Part shown: positions 12,751 to 25,200 of the stretch, piece by piece | How the letters are laid out: each line of letters opens with the position of its first letter | Position numbering within the stretch: the stretch's first letter is position 1 | Assembly: GCA_012064385.1 (NCBI GenBank) | Contig: QRDG01000823.1 | Coordinates: forward strand, 166,572-230,571 | Reading direction: 5' to 3' | DNA from: Puccinellia tenuiflora | Taxonomy: Eukaryota > Streptophyta > Magnoliopsida > Poales > Poaceae | Length of the DNA stretch: 64,000 bases | Program-made: the position numbers and the translations under genes | Notes under the pieces: generated by a model | The model's input: only the letters and a program-made list of their open reading frames with translations | Databases searched by the model: none | What the model was told of the DNA's origin: nothing

Positions 12751-15269
12751 AACCGCTAATCAATCAACCATCAGTCAAAATAACCTAGAGGAATTAGTGA
12801 ACTCAGATTACGGCGCACCTGACTACCTGAGGAGGTGATCTCCTACCATGCTAATAATAGGAGGATCATACAATCTCTTGAGCTAGTAATGGTGCATGTG
12901 CACGTGTTGAATAACACAATATTTCCCATAAAAACAACACAATTTAATTTATATTAAAGAATCAAAGTCATAACTTAATCCGTAGGATTATTAATATTCT
13001 TCTTATTGTTGTTGTTATTTGAAAAATTGAGTACGTAAAATTTATTGATGCTTGAGAAAATCAAGTGCATGGTGCAACTATTTGTGGGAAGTATGCAGCT
13101 ATCAAGGAACACAATGATTAGGACCACCGGCTGAACAAATGAATGGACACCTATACTAATTTCAACCTAAATTAGACAGATATATGTGCTAACAAAACTC
13201 GTGAGTGTACGTAACAATAGCAGCGGGACATACGAAAAATGGGCAGCACAATTATTAAGTTTCAACATTCATAAAAAGAAAGTGACAAAAATAACAGTGC
13301 TTATTGTGCCATTGATGAAAATTCAGATCAAGACATCACATATGTACTTTGTTTAGTTGGGACAAATGTATGATCATATATAGGTGTTTAATCAGATGAG
13401 CATAATACACATCCATGTATGGATCATTAGAATAATATATCTTACTCAAATAGTCTATAAATAGTGGAGATTTTTTTTTAGTGTACATGACTTTGTCCTC
13501 AACGACCACTGACTTAGCTCCTGGATTAGTTCCACACGTCTCTCTAATCTGCTGGTTATGTACTGCATACACAGTCAAGATGGTTAATACACTCCATGCT
13601 GAAAGCATCTATTCAACTCAAACATTGGATCGTTAGTCCAGAAAAAGATCAATAAAACAACAAACCATGGGTATTTCACCGGCAGGGGAAAAAGATAAAT
13701 AAAATTGCCTACAACTACTGAAACCATCAGCTCTCACTTGCTCGCCTCTGGAGCCTATAAATGCTTCTAAATCCACACATATGTGATTATATGTTGAGCT
13801 CTGATGCCCACGGAACATCAGATGCATGAAGATGCGCTTGACTGGACTTGAATGCTTGCAAGTAAATAACAATATAGGCTTGTCAATTGTTAGTCATCAT
13901 CTATGAATTTATTGGACTCCTAACAGACAATCTTCTTAAGAAGCATGAGACCTGGCTGAGCAGTGAGCTACCGGTCGTATACACAGAAATTGTGGCTTAC
14001 TTCAAGACAAGGTCCATTATCGAAATCTAAATAAGTCAGTTGCAAATAGCTATTTTAAAAACATAATATAGTGCAACAAGTCACATCTTAAGAGGGGTAA
14101 ATGCGTTAGAAACCAAACCAATATAACCGTCCAAGAATACCACCGATTGTTTGATGAGATGATCTCTTCATAGATAAAACATGTCCCAAACTGAGCACAT
14201 GATATAAGAATTAAATCATGTAAACATAGCCAGATATAGAAGAATATCAAGAAGTACATTAGCATCCAGACTACAAGCTTTTCAATTAAGAATTTCGATT
14301 ATTTTATGCTGCAATCTAGTATGGAAAAGTAAGCAAGTGGTTGTTCCTGCCTCCGTAGTGTCAAAAAGCTGATCTGTAAGACATCCAAAATCATCATTGG
14401 TGCCTCAAGAGAAAGATTAGGAACAGAGTAATGTAGATATAAACGAAGTCTAAACGGTGGAGTCATGTTTCCTACTAATGGAACTCACCATTGGTGCCAC
14501 TGCTGATTCTTGTGCTCGCTTGTAGCGTTAGAGCTCTTCTTGTTCCAAAAGTCTGCACCAAGCTGGCAGTTTCGCAACTAAGCAACCGTGCATCGATTTT
14601 GTAGTTTGTATGAAATACATCATATGCTTATTACCCTTCACCATGCTTGAGCCTTATTTGCAGGAATATGAACTCCGTGTAGTTTGGATTCATTCAATTA
14701 TCTCTCCCCTTTTTGGAGTACCCAAGACCTGTAAGGGACTATGACTAAACATGTCATTGTAAAGAATAAATGTCGAAGGAGAAAACAATTTAAGGTGTAA
14801 GATAAGATTTCACCATGATAAGCTCAACTAGCTGCTCAACTCCCGTCCAATCAGCACATGATAGTACCGATGTAAGGCAACGTCAACTGGCGACACCACG
14901 TCTACCATCTTGGTCGCTGAGGCTCGTGACGACAATCCAGCGACTGGCTGGGCATATACAGTTCCCCGTCCGCCCGCGACCACCATCGTGCTCCTGCACA
15001 CGGCCAAGATCAGTACAATATTAATCAATACTTGTAAACAAATCAGTGCCATAAGCATATGTAATCAAATTATTGCAAAATAATTACTATTAACCATATC
15101 CGTACATTTTAGAAGCTAGAGACAATCTGCATGTATAACAAAATTCATGCAGAAATAAACTGACCAGGGATACCAGTAATTGATGCTATGTCAGACCAAG
15201 TTAGAAATCTACTAAATAGAAGCGCGTACACACAAATCCTTTCCTTTGGTAGTACGGAATTGTGGAGAA

Positions 15270-15890
15270 GAATGTTGGCGGCGGCGTGGAGGTTCAGCGG
15301 GCAGGCGGCTGTAGGGCGGTGGGCGGGCTCTCACGCCAGAAGGAGGCGGGCGCGGTGGCAGCATGGATGCTCGGCGGGCAGGCGGCTGTAGGGTGCTGGG
15401 CGGGGCTCTGACGCAAGATGGAAGCATCATCGCAGGAGAGGCCGGAGCCGACGAATCTAGCTTGTGCCATGGCTTCCGCGAGCTATGGCCGCTTCCTCAC
15501 CGACGAATTTAATGGGGTGCTCCGCTGGGTGCGCGCGATGCAAGGATGGGGCGCTCGGCCGCGCGGGTGCGCGCGACTCAGGGGGTGGGGAGCTCTGCCG
15601 CCTGCCGCTCTAGGATCTCAGGGGCGCGCGACGATGGGGAGCACGCGGCGGGGCTCGGTGGCGCGTGACGGCGGAGCTCGGGGCGCGCCGACGGGAGGGC
15701 GCAGTGCCGGAGATCGATGGGGAGCAGGGCTGGGCCGGCCAAGCGGAGTTCGTCGGCGGTTCTCCAGGTCAGGGGCAGCGCGGTTGTGCGTGGGAGTTCG
15801 GGATCATGGGGTGTCGTTGGGGGGGGGATTGGGATCGACGGGGAAATGATGCGCGTCTCTGATCTGTCGGGCGGGTGCAGGTCATTTTTT
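15270..15890. other. GC-rich segment near the Helitron 5' end
   Basis: Strongly GC-rich with open frames on both strands and no recognisable domain. Helitron 31924-35402 has a similar GC-rich block near its own 5' end (32040-32400), so this may be a family feature or captured 5' exons. Confidence 0.4.
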
Positions 15891-16082
15891 TTTTTTGGCA
15901 TGGGAGTGAATATGATGAGGTGCTCATCATTGGGAGGTTGTGGGTCGTTGGATTGTGATTGAAGGGTCCAGATCGTTTGGATCATACCCCTCTCTCTCTT
16001 TATATTAGTAGAGATTTCTTTGAGACTCGATGATTTGTCCCTGCTGAATCGGTCCTACCGAACAAAGACCAACAAGACCTTC

Positions 16083-18744
16083 TGAAAGAGCATGGTTGCC
16101 CCCATGTGTTGTTTTGGTAATTAATAACAATCTCTATGAACTAATATGTGTTTTGAGTTATGTGTGCAGTGTTGGTCCATAAGGAATGCTTGGACTCCAT
16201 ATGTTGGAGTCAAGGCTAAAAGAAGAAAACTATATGTTGATCAAGGCTAAGTGCAAGTTGATCAACATACAAGAGAAGCGCATGTGAGGGCATGTGAAGA
16301 AGAAGATCATTTGTTGATCAAGATCCTATGTTGTCCATGGTGGATGGCGTCACGTGGTGATCATCTGTGTTGATCAAGATCCTATGTTGGATGGCGTCAC
16401 GTGGTGATCATCATCAAGATAAAGGCCATGTGAAGATATGTCGAAGAGTGTCTCTCCCATCTTGGTGTATGGGGGAGCAATATGCGTGTCTTCACCAAGC
16501 GGAGCAAAATCAAGAAAGGTGATCCACTTGAGTGTAGTTCAAGATCGTCATCATCTAGCTCAAGTGGAATGCGCAAGGCAAAGGTATGATCTTGTTAGGG
16601 TTTCTATTTTACCGGTCTCGCGGTGTAGTTGGGAGACCGGGTTTTAGGATAGGTAACCGTACTATCAAGAGGGGCTCTCAAGTGAGCTTTAGCATATCGG
16701 TCGTAGAGAGCTCATACCTTTGCATTCTTGGCATCATCTTTATTGGTTTCTATTTGTCTCTTATCGTGGTGTGGTATTGGTGCTTGTCATGCTTGTCATG
16801 ACAAGGCCAAGATCACCGAAAACGGATTTCATGTGTGTCTCCTATTGAGTTTTCGGTGGTGGAGATTTTGCCGGTCCATCTATGCGGAAGGTTTCACTCT
16901 TCCATTTATTAGCAAAATCTCCCTTGCTTGGTTTCAATATCCTCATATGTTATTGGGTAGCATTTGTCGTCCTCTTTCCAACAAAAGTGGTTTTGTGTCA
17001 TTCGGACTTCATATGCAAAAGATATGGTTTTCCGGTTTTTAATAAAAGGGTTTTACCTCTCACCATTTGGATTTACCATATCTTGTTGAACAATGATGTT
17101 TCTATGTATATTCTTGTAGTGCTCGTTGTGACGATTCCAACGAGTCCAAGATTACCGAAAACGGAGTTCGTATGTGGAAGATATTACGTTTTCGGTATCG
17201 GAAGTTTTTAAGACAGAATATTAAAAAGGAAAAAGAAAAAAGGGGGGGGGGGGGGGGGGCTGCCGGCCTCACCTCCGGCCTGGGCCGGCTCCCAGGCCGG
17301 CCCGTTCGGGCGCCACCCCGGCCCCCATGCCGGCCTCGACCGGTTCCCGGGCCAGACACCTCGGGTGGGCCTCCGGCCTCCGCGCCGGCCTGGGCCGGTT
17401 CCCCGGCCGGCCCACCCGGGTGTGCCTCTCCCTCTCCTGCGCCCCGGCCTTGCTGCCAGCCTGGGCCGGCTCCCAGGCCGGCCCACTCGGGTGGTGCCCC
17501 GGCCTCCCCACCGGCCTGGGCCGGCTGCCAGGCCGGCCTGCCTGTTTGCCTCTTCTTTTCTTTTTAGCTGCACATGAAATATCACAACGGTCGCATTTTC
17601 GGAGCCCCTATTTAAAGGGCTTCTTCCCCAAATAAACCTTAACCTTTTTCCAACCTCTTGAGCTATTTTCTCCCTCCATTGTTGACCTTCTCAAGCTTGG
17701 CTTTCTCTCATTCTCTCCGATAGTTGTTGCTACCTTTTGAGAGAAAAGAGAGAGGAGATTTAGATCCGTGTTTCCACCAATTGATTTCTCCTCTAAGTGA
17801 GGAGAACACTTTGGATCTAGATCTTTGGAGTTTCTTTGTGTTCCTACTTTGTTCTTCCTCCCTAATCCCTCCCAAGCATTAGTTGCTTTGGTTGGATCCG
17901 GGTTGGAAGAACTTGACCACTTAGTGTGTTCTTGCCATTGCATTAGTTGCATCGGTTTGAGTTCTCCACGGTGATTCGTGGAAAGTGAAGTTGAGAAGCT
18001 TGTTACTCTTGGGTACTTTGGTTCCCTAGAGCTTGTTCCTCTAGGGCACGTTGGTACCCTAGACGGTTTGATTTTTCGGAGTCTTGGTGGCTTACGGGAT
18101 TTGTTGGGAGCCTCCAATTGTGGAGTGTGGCTCAACCTTGTTAGCTTCGGAGCTTTGGTAGCTACGAAGACATTGCCGGGAGCCATCAATTAAGTTGTGG
18201 TGTGTGCCTCGGCCTTGGGCATCGAGTCTTGGTGGCTCGGTGCATTTGGTGAAGACCCTCCAACTTGTGGAGTGAGCTTCACCCTTGTAAAGGTTCTAGT
18301 TGTCAACCTCAACGGCAACATAGTGACAAGTGCCTCGCCACATTGGTGGTAAGACACAACGGAGATACGGTGTGCCATATCAAGGCTACTCGGTGTTTCA
18401 CATTGGTGAACACCGCGCCGCTCCAACGGAGACTAGCTTCCATTGGGAAGTGAACTTCGGGATAAAATCATCGTCTCCAAGTGCCTCGGTATTTCTATCC
18501 CAAGCTTCTTACTTATGCTATTTACTTTGTGATAGACATTAAGCTTAAAGTCATATATCTTGCTATCACCTAGTTGATCATATTGCTTAGCATAAGTTGT
18601 TGGTGCACATAGGTGAACCTAGCTAGTTTAGGTTTTGGCTTGATAAATTAAACGTTAGTTTTATTCCGCATTTATTCAAGCCTTAACCGTAATAATTTTA
18701 AATCGCCTATTCACCCCCCTCTAGGCGACATCCGTGTCCTTTCA
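16083..18744 (+). mobile_element. Solo LTR, family 1, copy A
   Basis: 2,662 bp starting TGAAAGAGCATGG and ending ATCCGTGTCCTTTCA (TG...CA ends), with perfect 5-bp target duplications CCTTC at 16078-16082 and 18745-18749. No second LTR, primer site or pol is inside, so it is read as a solo LTR left by LTR-LTR recombination. A TATA-like box (TATTTAAA, 17609-17616) follows a G18 tract and a CCGG-rich hairpin array (17242-17545). The far end carries the TAGGCGA/CCCCCCTCTAGG block also seen in the sister copies. Confidence 0.85.
17242..17545 (+). repeat. Poly-G plus palindromic GC minisatellite in solo LTR A
   Basis: A run of 18 G is followed by repeated units of about 60 bp built on CCTGGGCCGGCT-CCCAGG, whose arms CCTGGG/CCCAGG can pair. 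It sits about 65 bp upstream of the LTR TATA-like box. The sister copies have unrelated palindromic repeats at the same place. Confidence 0.8.
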
Positions 18745-18749
18745 CCTTC

Positions 18750-19545
18750 TTCCTCGTCCCAGCGAGCAGCTCGCCGGCAGCGCACCATTATCGTCGCCCC
18801 GAACTCCCCAACCACTCGCCTCCTAGTCGTCCTCCTCTCCGGCACCCACATAGCCATCTTAGTCGTTCTCCTCGCCCTCGAGCACGTAGACGGACGCGTT
18901 CTACGATGCCGGCACCGGCTGCCGCGGCGTGCAGGCGCACCGTGAAGTCCAGGTACATGGTCGGCGTCCGCGTGCCCACCAGTCACCAGCGACTGGACTC
19001 CCATGGCCTGCTCGGCTGCCCCACTATCACGCGCCCTCGTCACGCCGCCGTTCCCCATCCTCCTCGCCGGCACCTACAGCGCCGTCCTCGCCCACCGCGC
19101 GTGCGCCGCCATCTGCCATCCTCCTCGCCATCACCCACAGCGCGTGCGCAGCCGTCAGTAGCCTCATCTCCACGCTTTAGCGGAGGAGGTACTGGTCATT
19201 GACGCGGTCCGGAGCAGGCGTACACGGGAAGCTCGCCGCGGAAGAGCAGCAAGGGGACGCTGGACACCATGGCGGCCTGCCGGCGGAGAGGCAAGGGGCA
19301 GGACGGCCGGCCGAGAGTTTGGTCGTGCTTTCAGGCAGATGCGGAGGCGCACGACAAGCTGCATTTGTGGGATGGCAGGGGGCTGCAGCGGCGAGCGGCG
19401 GCACTGACGGCAACGACCTGGGCGAGGTAGAGTTTTCAGGCTAGAAGGGGAATGGCGATTCGATTTTGGTCGGATGCAGCCAGGGTTAGAATGGTCCTCC
19501 ATGTTTTCTTTTATCCTCAAAAGAAAAGAAAAATTTCAAAAGGGC
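18750..19545. other. GC-rich interior of the Mutator-like element
   Basis: GC-rich DNA between the solo LTR and the right terminal repeat. Several frames are open, but none encodes a recognised domain. It is likely a captured fragment of a host gene. Confidence 0.4.
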
Positions 19546-19741
19546 AAATAATATACTAGTTACCAAGTAAGATGGGAAAAAAAGTGAGGTCAAGGTAAAA
19601 GAGGGCAAATCGTATAGTATCCAAGTAAAACGGGGCAAAAAGTAAAATCCCCCACTTCCACATCCACTTCACCGCCGACGCCTCGTCTACAACCTCGCCG
19701 CAGACCTCGTTCCATTTCTCCCTCCTCCGGCCACCTCCGCC

Positions 19742-21635
19742 ATGGCCGCCACCTCCCCCTTCCCCTCCCTCGCCTTCTCCCATATACTCCGGCCAAAACC
19801 CCAACCCCAATTCCAGCCGCGACACCTCGACCCTAAATTTCCTAAACCTCTGCGCCGTAGCCTCGCGCCTGCGCTCTCCTGCGCCGCTCCCCTCGCCGCG
19901 GTCCCCGACGGCTTCGCCATAGACGACATCGTAGAGAAGGACTGGTCCTTCCTAAACGCCACGGGGTCTCAGCTCCCCCGCGCGCTCGCCGCGGGGGCGC
20001 TCTCGCCGGCGTCAAGGGTGCTGGCCGTGACGCCCACGGCGTCCTTCGTCAACGCCCTCCTCTCCGTGTCTCCCTGCGAGCTCCTGGTCGCGGCGCACGA
20101 GTCCCTGTACGTGCTGGGCGGTATCAAGGAGGAGCACGACCAGGTGAGGTGCTTCCATCTAGAGGGAGGGGGAGGGGGCCAGGGAGGCGGCGTGGTGGAG
20201 GCCGTGCCGGGGAGGTTCGACACGTTCGACGTGGTCTTCGTGTGCTACTTCCCAGGGATGGGGGTCACCGTTGCCGCGCTGCTCAGGTCGCTCGCCAAGA
20301 GGTGCTGCAAAGGTGAGAGACCTTGTGAAATGCTACCTTATCTTTGTTTGTTTCAGTCTGTTATTTCTCGGTCTGTGTTTATCAATGCCATTTCCTGATT
20401 GGAAGTGTAAGTTTAGATTCCTTCTATCAATTGTTATACAAAGATGGGTATAGAGGATGACTCTGCGACCTTACTGCCGTGTTCACTATTCAGTAATGAC
20501 TAATCAGTACTGCCTTCGAGGTGGTAAGTGATGCTCAAGATGCTACGACGCACACTATTTGGTGGAAGTTTGCGAGTCGTCATGGTCAAATTGGTCTGTC
20601 ATATTAGTGTTGTTAGATATCCTGTTGCCTTGCCATATACTTGAACTACATCGATGAGCTTGTTTATGTACAATAATTGTTGTCTACAAGGAAACAATAG
20701 GGATACTTGTTTACAGCATTGATGCAGTTACCTACATTACGTGTTGATGATAAATTATTTCGATGTATATTTGTCAATTTAGTTTTTGGGAAAATGTTGA
20801 AGAATTTGTTGGAACATGCATATATCAATGTTGACTCTTTAAAGTGTAGCCAGTATCCAAGCAGTATGCTGTCGTTCTTTTAGTAATTTTGAGTCATTAG
20901 ACTGGTTTCTTTATTATTAGACTGGTTTTTTAAGCCTAGTAGATTTACATGTGACTGATTGAGGGTGCATTCTACTTCAAAGATTCATAGTACCCATTAG
21001 CCAACTTCATCCTTAATCCTGTTTGCCTAATCCTGTTGGAAACAAAGGTAACCTCAAGTTTTCTCAAGGTGATCTGTAGTATTTAGATGGTACCATTGTC
21101 ACATTTTCTTTTGTACCGGTGGATTCAGCGTGTTAGTTCAGTTGATATTAGTTGTCGTTGAGTCATGTGAGCCTCTCACAAGGCAGTTTGATTATTAGGA
21201 CTTGTCTAAAAGCATTTATTATTACCAAAACAAGGCACCGTCAAGGCTTTCCAAAACTCGTCAACCTTGCCATACCTCTGGTTGAGGCAAATTTCAGGCA
21301 TTTGACATTAGGTCATAAACCAAATATCTCCTTAGTTTGGAAATGTCATTGGTTTAGAGTTTTATGCATGAGTACTTAGGTTATGCAAAGTCTTTGTTGT
21401 GCTCAGTATAATTTGAGACATTTCTTTTTCATTTTACCTAGGTGCAAGAGTTGTCATTTTCTTGGATCAAGGGAGGCAGAACTTGGCAGAACACCGGAGA
21501 GAGCATCCAGACATTGTATTCTCCGACTTGCCTAGTAGGTCTTCACTGGAAGCTGCAGCTGGGAGCAAGTATGGAATAGTGGAGTTTGTTGATGAGCCAG
21601 CGCTATATCTTGCTGTTTTGCAATTCCAAGGATGA
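19742..21635 (+). CDS. Predicted plastid-targeted Rossmann-like protein, 2 exons
   Basis: Exons 19742-20312 and 21442-21635, joined by a GT-AG intron of 1,129 bp in phase 1, giving 254 residues ending LYLAVLQFQG. The first 40-60 residues are rich in Ser, Pro, Arg and Leu with almost no acidic residues, like a chloroplast transit peptide. The mature part has alternating hydrophobic strands (RVLAVTPTASFVNALL, FDTFDVVFVCYFPGMG, ARVVIFLDQGRQNL), which suggests a Rossmann fold, perhaps methyltransferase-like; no diagnostic motif confirms the reaction. The ATG is chosen as the first in a long GC-rich frame. The gene is convergent with the next gene. A 9.6-kb nested insertion lies 88 bp upstream, so expression may be altered. 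Confidence 0.8.
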
Positions 21636-22267
21636 AATTCTTTTTGTAAGACGGATTATGTGGACTGGTTTAAGTGCGCTGCATTATCAGCTCCTTGTTT
21701 GTAGATATGCAAGGAGGCAGTGCGTCCGATTTATCATGTTTGTGTTACAGGCCCATCTGGCAGCTTATGCTACTACCTACTCCACACATGAGCAACGGTG
21801 GATAGCGTAGGCTTGTGTGTTCCATGTTCATCCTTCTCTACCAGTCTTCTGGGAGCAAGTCGTGCAGAGATTCACAAATTCAGTTTAGTTTGTGTCAGTT
21901 CAATTTCATCGTACAGTAGCCAACCCATTACCTTCCCATTGTCATTCTTGCGTATACTCTAATGAAGCAAACTGCTTCAGAAAAAATAAACTACTGGATC
22001 AAACTATGGACTTAAAGGAATCGGCTTACCTCATATTTAGAAAACAAAATGCTAAGGTTCAAAAAAAGAAAAGAAAATGCTACACGATACAGTAACTTTT
22101 CATACATGTAAGAGGATAACAAGAGGGGGAAATGAATAAAGGGTCAATGCACATAATCGTATCAGGAAAAAGCACTAACAACTTTATTTCGTTCAGAGAA
22201 TACAATCAATCACCATGTTTTTTTTTACAGTAAAGCGGGAATAACACGTCTTCCACATGTGTTGCTT
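21636..22267. other. Shared 3' region of two convergent genes
   Basis: The 3' UTRs of the plus-strand gene ending at 21635 and the minus-strand gene ending at 22268 must both fall in these 632 bases. Short open frames here have no support. Confidence 0.6.
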
Positions 22268-25200
22268 TTATCTGGATAAACGAAAATAGACGCTCTGATC
22301 AGTGGAGAACAGATTATACTCCTTCATATCTGTCTGCTCTCTAGAGCAAGGCTGGGCTTGAACCGGAGCAAATGGCGTTCTTGCAACCAACTCTCCACTC
22401 TTACCATCTTTGGATGATGGCGGTGATTGCGGAGCTATGGGCAGGTTGAATTGGAATAATGAGAAGGATGCACTTCTGTCATGCAATTTGTTACCATCTT
22501 CTGCAGCATCCTTCTGGCCCATCGGCTTCAACATGGAACTAGTCCTATCTGGATTCAAGTCTCCACCAGGATGACCACTGACCGGCCCCGTCTGATGTCG
22601 GTAATGTGGAGGTGGAGGTGGAGGCATGACTCCGAAGCTTGCTGACGTCTTGCGAATTTGCTCTGGGAGAATACTACTAAAAGCAGGAGCTGGGTAACGA
22701 TGTACATTATTGTACTGCACGGGGAAATCTGCAGCTTGGTTCCCAGGTACTCGGAATCCGATTGGACTGGAAATGAAATTGGGAGGCTGACCATACTGGA
22801 AGTATCCATTTGTTGGAGCAGCACAAGAATGACTACGAGGCCCAACTGTGGCTGGCGAATATGCAGGTGCATGCATGTTATGGTGACGCAATAGCTGATC
22901 CTGGAAGGGGGATACACTGAATCCAAATCTGTCGTTGCGGGGTGGGCATGTGACTTTGGGGTGGTATTCTCTGAAACCTTTTCCTGCACATGCCTCAAGT
23001 AAAGAGCGTGAAGCAGTTCTTGTTGGTGGAGCTTCTGTAATGCTGTTGACTCTCTCAGAAGATTCCTCTGAGTCAGATGTTGATGGTTCAGGATTATGAG
23101 TGCTCAAAGAGGTCATACTGCTTGAACTGCTTTCTCTATCTACCTCGCTCATACAAGAAGATGAGCCATCAGAGCTGGCAGAGTTCGGCATCAGCTCTTC
23201 ATCCGGACTAGAACCTTCATTATTTGTGGAGTAGCATTTTTGTTTATTCGTCATAGGAGTTCCATCACAACAAGCGGATTTATTTTCCTCGCGGTGTTCA
23301 TGTAACTGATCTGTTTCTGAGTTACAAACATCCCTGGACCATTCAGAAACCTGATCCCGTGGTTCAGGTCCTCTGTCAAGCTTTTCACATCCACTGATAT
23401 CACAGTGCACTGGTTTGGGTGAGTCGACATCATCAACTGACCCTGACATATTATTTGTTTCCTGTAAGCAAGTCTTCTTTCGGGTATCCGTTCGCTCCCA
23501 TACTTGCTTTGGAATTGCATCTCTCTCTTGTGCACTACCAACACGGCGGTACTGTACCAAAGGCTTATCAACTCCTGTTTTCCTTGCCATCTTCATCTCC
23601 CGACCTGATCTAACTGTTGGCGAAAAACAGTTGTCCTCCGGTCTTTCCTGATGGTCATAACTGCAAGAACTATAGTCCTGCCGATCTCTCGTTCTGTTAT
23701 TAGTACTAAACACCGAGTTACAGCTACCAGCACCATTTCTCATTCTTTCCATTGATTGCCACTGCAAATTGCCAACACTTCCAGATTCATCTCGGCCATC
23801 ATCATGCCAACATGAGGACTGGTCTTGACGAATGTCCTTCCTCAACCTCAGATTTCGTCTTGATGGTTTTGATTGCTCGGATGTGAAAGGTTCACTGCTA
23901 TCAATTGGAGGACATTTTGTCACTGCACTGCAGCAATCTACATTGTTTTGTCCATTAATTTCTCTGTATGAAGACTCAGTGTCAGCGTGACACAGATCTA
24001 GTACTGCGGAATTGTCCTCCTCTTCACTAGCTGAATCTCCCGAGCCAAAAGTATTTCCCGATTCATTGTTAGCACATATTGAGGAGTTGCTTAGAGTTGA
24101 AGATGAAATATCATCTGATGTTTTGAATTCAAGAAGTTTTTTCCCCTTATACATTTCCTTTTCTTTCAGCCTCTCTTTTCTCCTGATCTTCTTTTCTCTC
24201 TCTTTTGTTTTCCTCCTCATCCTGCGCTCTTGTTCTTCGCGCTTTTCTTTCTCCTCTTCCTCAAGAAGCTTGTTCTGCAAGGTGCCCAATAAATTAATAG
24301 TCACAGATACAAATGAGCATACCTTTCCTAAATTTTGTTTGCAAGTATAGCACATACCTGTTTTTCCAAGGTAATAATTTCTTTGCATGCTACATGGACT
24401 CGCTCCTCCAAAAGTTTTAGTGCAAGAGACACAAAAACACTTTGTGCATTTTGCTGGGCTGCACCTTCTCTAAAGGCCTTCTCAACCTGCAAAGAAAATC
24501 ATATTTAGTATATGATTAAGACTAAGACTATGGGCGTCTAAATTTCTCAATAAAACCGGATAGATCTGAATTAGTTGCGGGCAGCAACAGGACCCACACA
24601 TAGTATTGCAGGAAAAAGAGCTTGTCTGCAAACTATGTGAATGCAGTAAATATATCACATTAAGTAGTGATTAAAGCTGTAAATCCTTGTAAATTCATTG
24701 ATCAGCAGAAAACAATACAAATATTATTCAGCGAGGTGGAGAAATCAGATGGCATACACTACTAGAAGTCTTATTATTATAGGAATAATATAAGAACTGA
24801 TGAGCTGTTGTGAGGTCACAACCAATGGCAAACATATCTTACTGAAACCAAACTTGTAAAGTAGAATATACGGTTAAGACACCTATATTGGTAGACATTA
24901 TCCAGAATTTGTAAGAAAAAGTAAACTTCCTTTTCTTCTTTGTACAGTCAGGATCATTATGCAAGTACTGTTTCGATAAGTCTTGAGTTTTCACAATAAA
25001 TTACCTGTTCTTTGAATATGACCACAGCAGCGTCCAAAAGAAATTCTCTTGCCAGCTCAGGACTCTTGGCATGCTTCTGGGGATGAGAGCCATCACCGTC
25101 GAGATCATTTTCATCCCTTTCCATGGCATCATCTTCCTGCTCATGTTTTTGTCAGTCAGAATAATAAATAGTCCCAATTAAGTCTATCTTAATTAAAAAC

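Larger units (their letters stand above)
10146..16014 (-). mobile_element. Non-autonomous Helitron, minus orientation
   Basis: Read on the minus strand it begins TCTCTACTAATATAAAG after an A (16015) and ends CTAG before a T (10145), which is the Helitron rule of insertion between A and T. A 7-bp-stem hairpin (10159-10173) lies 9 nt from the CTAG end. No Rep/helicase is encoded. Inside are a Stowaway MITE, a LINE 3' tail, and a GC-rich segment near the 5' end (15270-15890). A second CTAG end with a similar GTGCACGTG context lies at 12883, so the true 3' end could alternatively be there; that site lacks the flanking T. The rest is anonymous AT-rich DNA. Confidence 0.75.
10051..19662. mobile_element. 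Mutator-like element (non-autonomous), split by nested insertions
   Basis: Element proper 10060-19653. Both ends carry the perfect 9-bp direct repeat ACTTCCACA (10051-10059 and 19654-19662), the size made by Mutator-type transposases. The terminal inverted repeats are long: the left end begins GGGGAATTTGATTGTTTTGC, the right end read inward begins GGGGGATTTTACTTTTTGCC, and similarity continues for about 80 bp. A Helitron (5,869 bp) and a solo LTR (2,662 bp plus 5-bp duplication) lie inside. Without them the element is about 1,058 bp. It encodes no transposase. Its interior (about 18,750-19,440) is GC-rich and may be a captured gene fragment, as in Pack-MULEs. Confidence 0.85.

Noticed and set aside
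15418..15849. 143-codon GC-rich frame
   Set aside because: Ala/Arg/Gly-rich composition with equally long frames on the other strand and no domain. It lies inside a Helitron.
17172..17635. Open frames rich in Arg, Pro and Gly
   Set aside because: Produced by the CCGG-rich minisatellite of the solo LTR, not by a gene.
18711..19520. Several GC-rich frames of 80-120 codons on both strands
   Set aside because: Overlapping frames on both strands reflect composition. The region is interior of a Mutator-like element.
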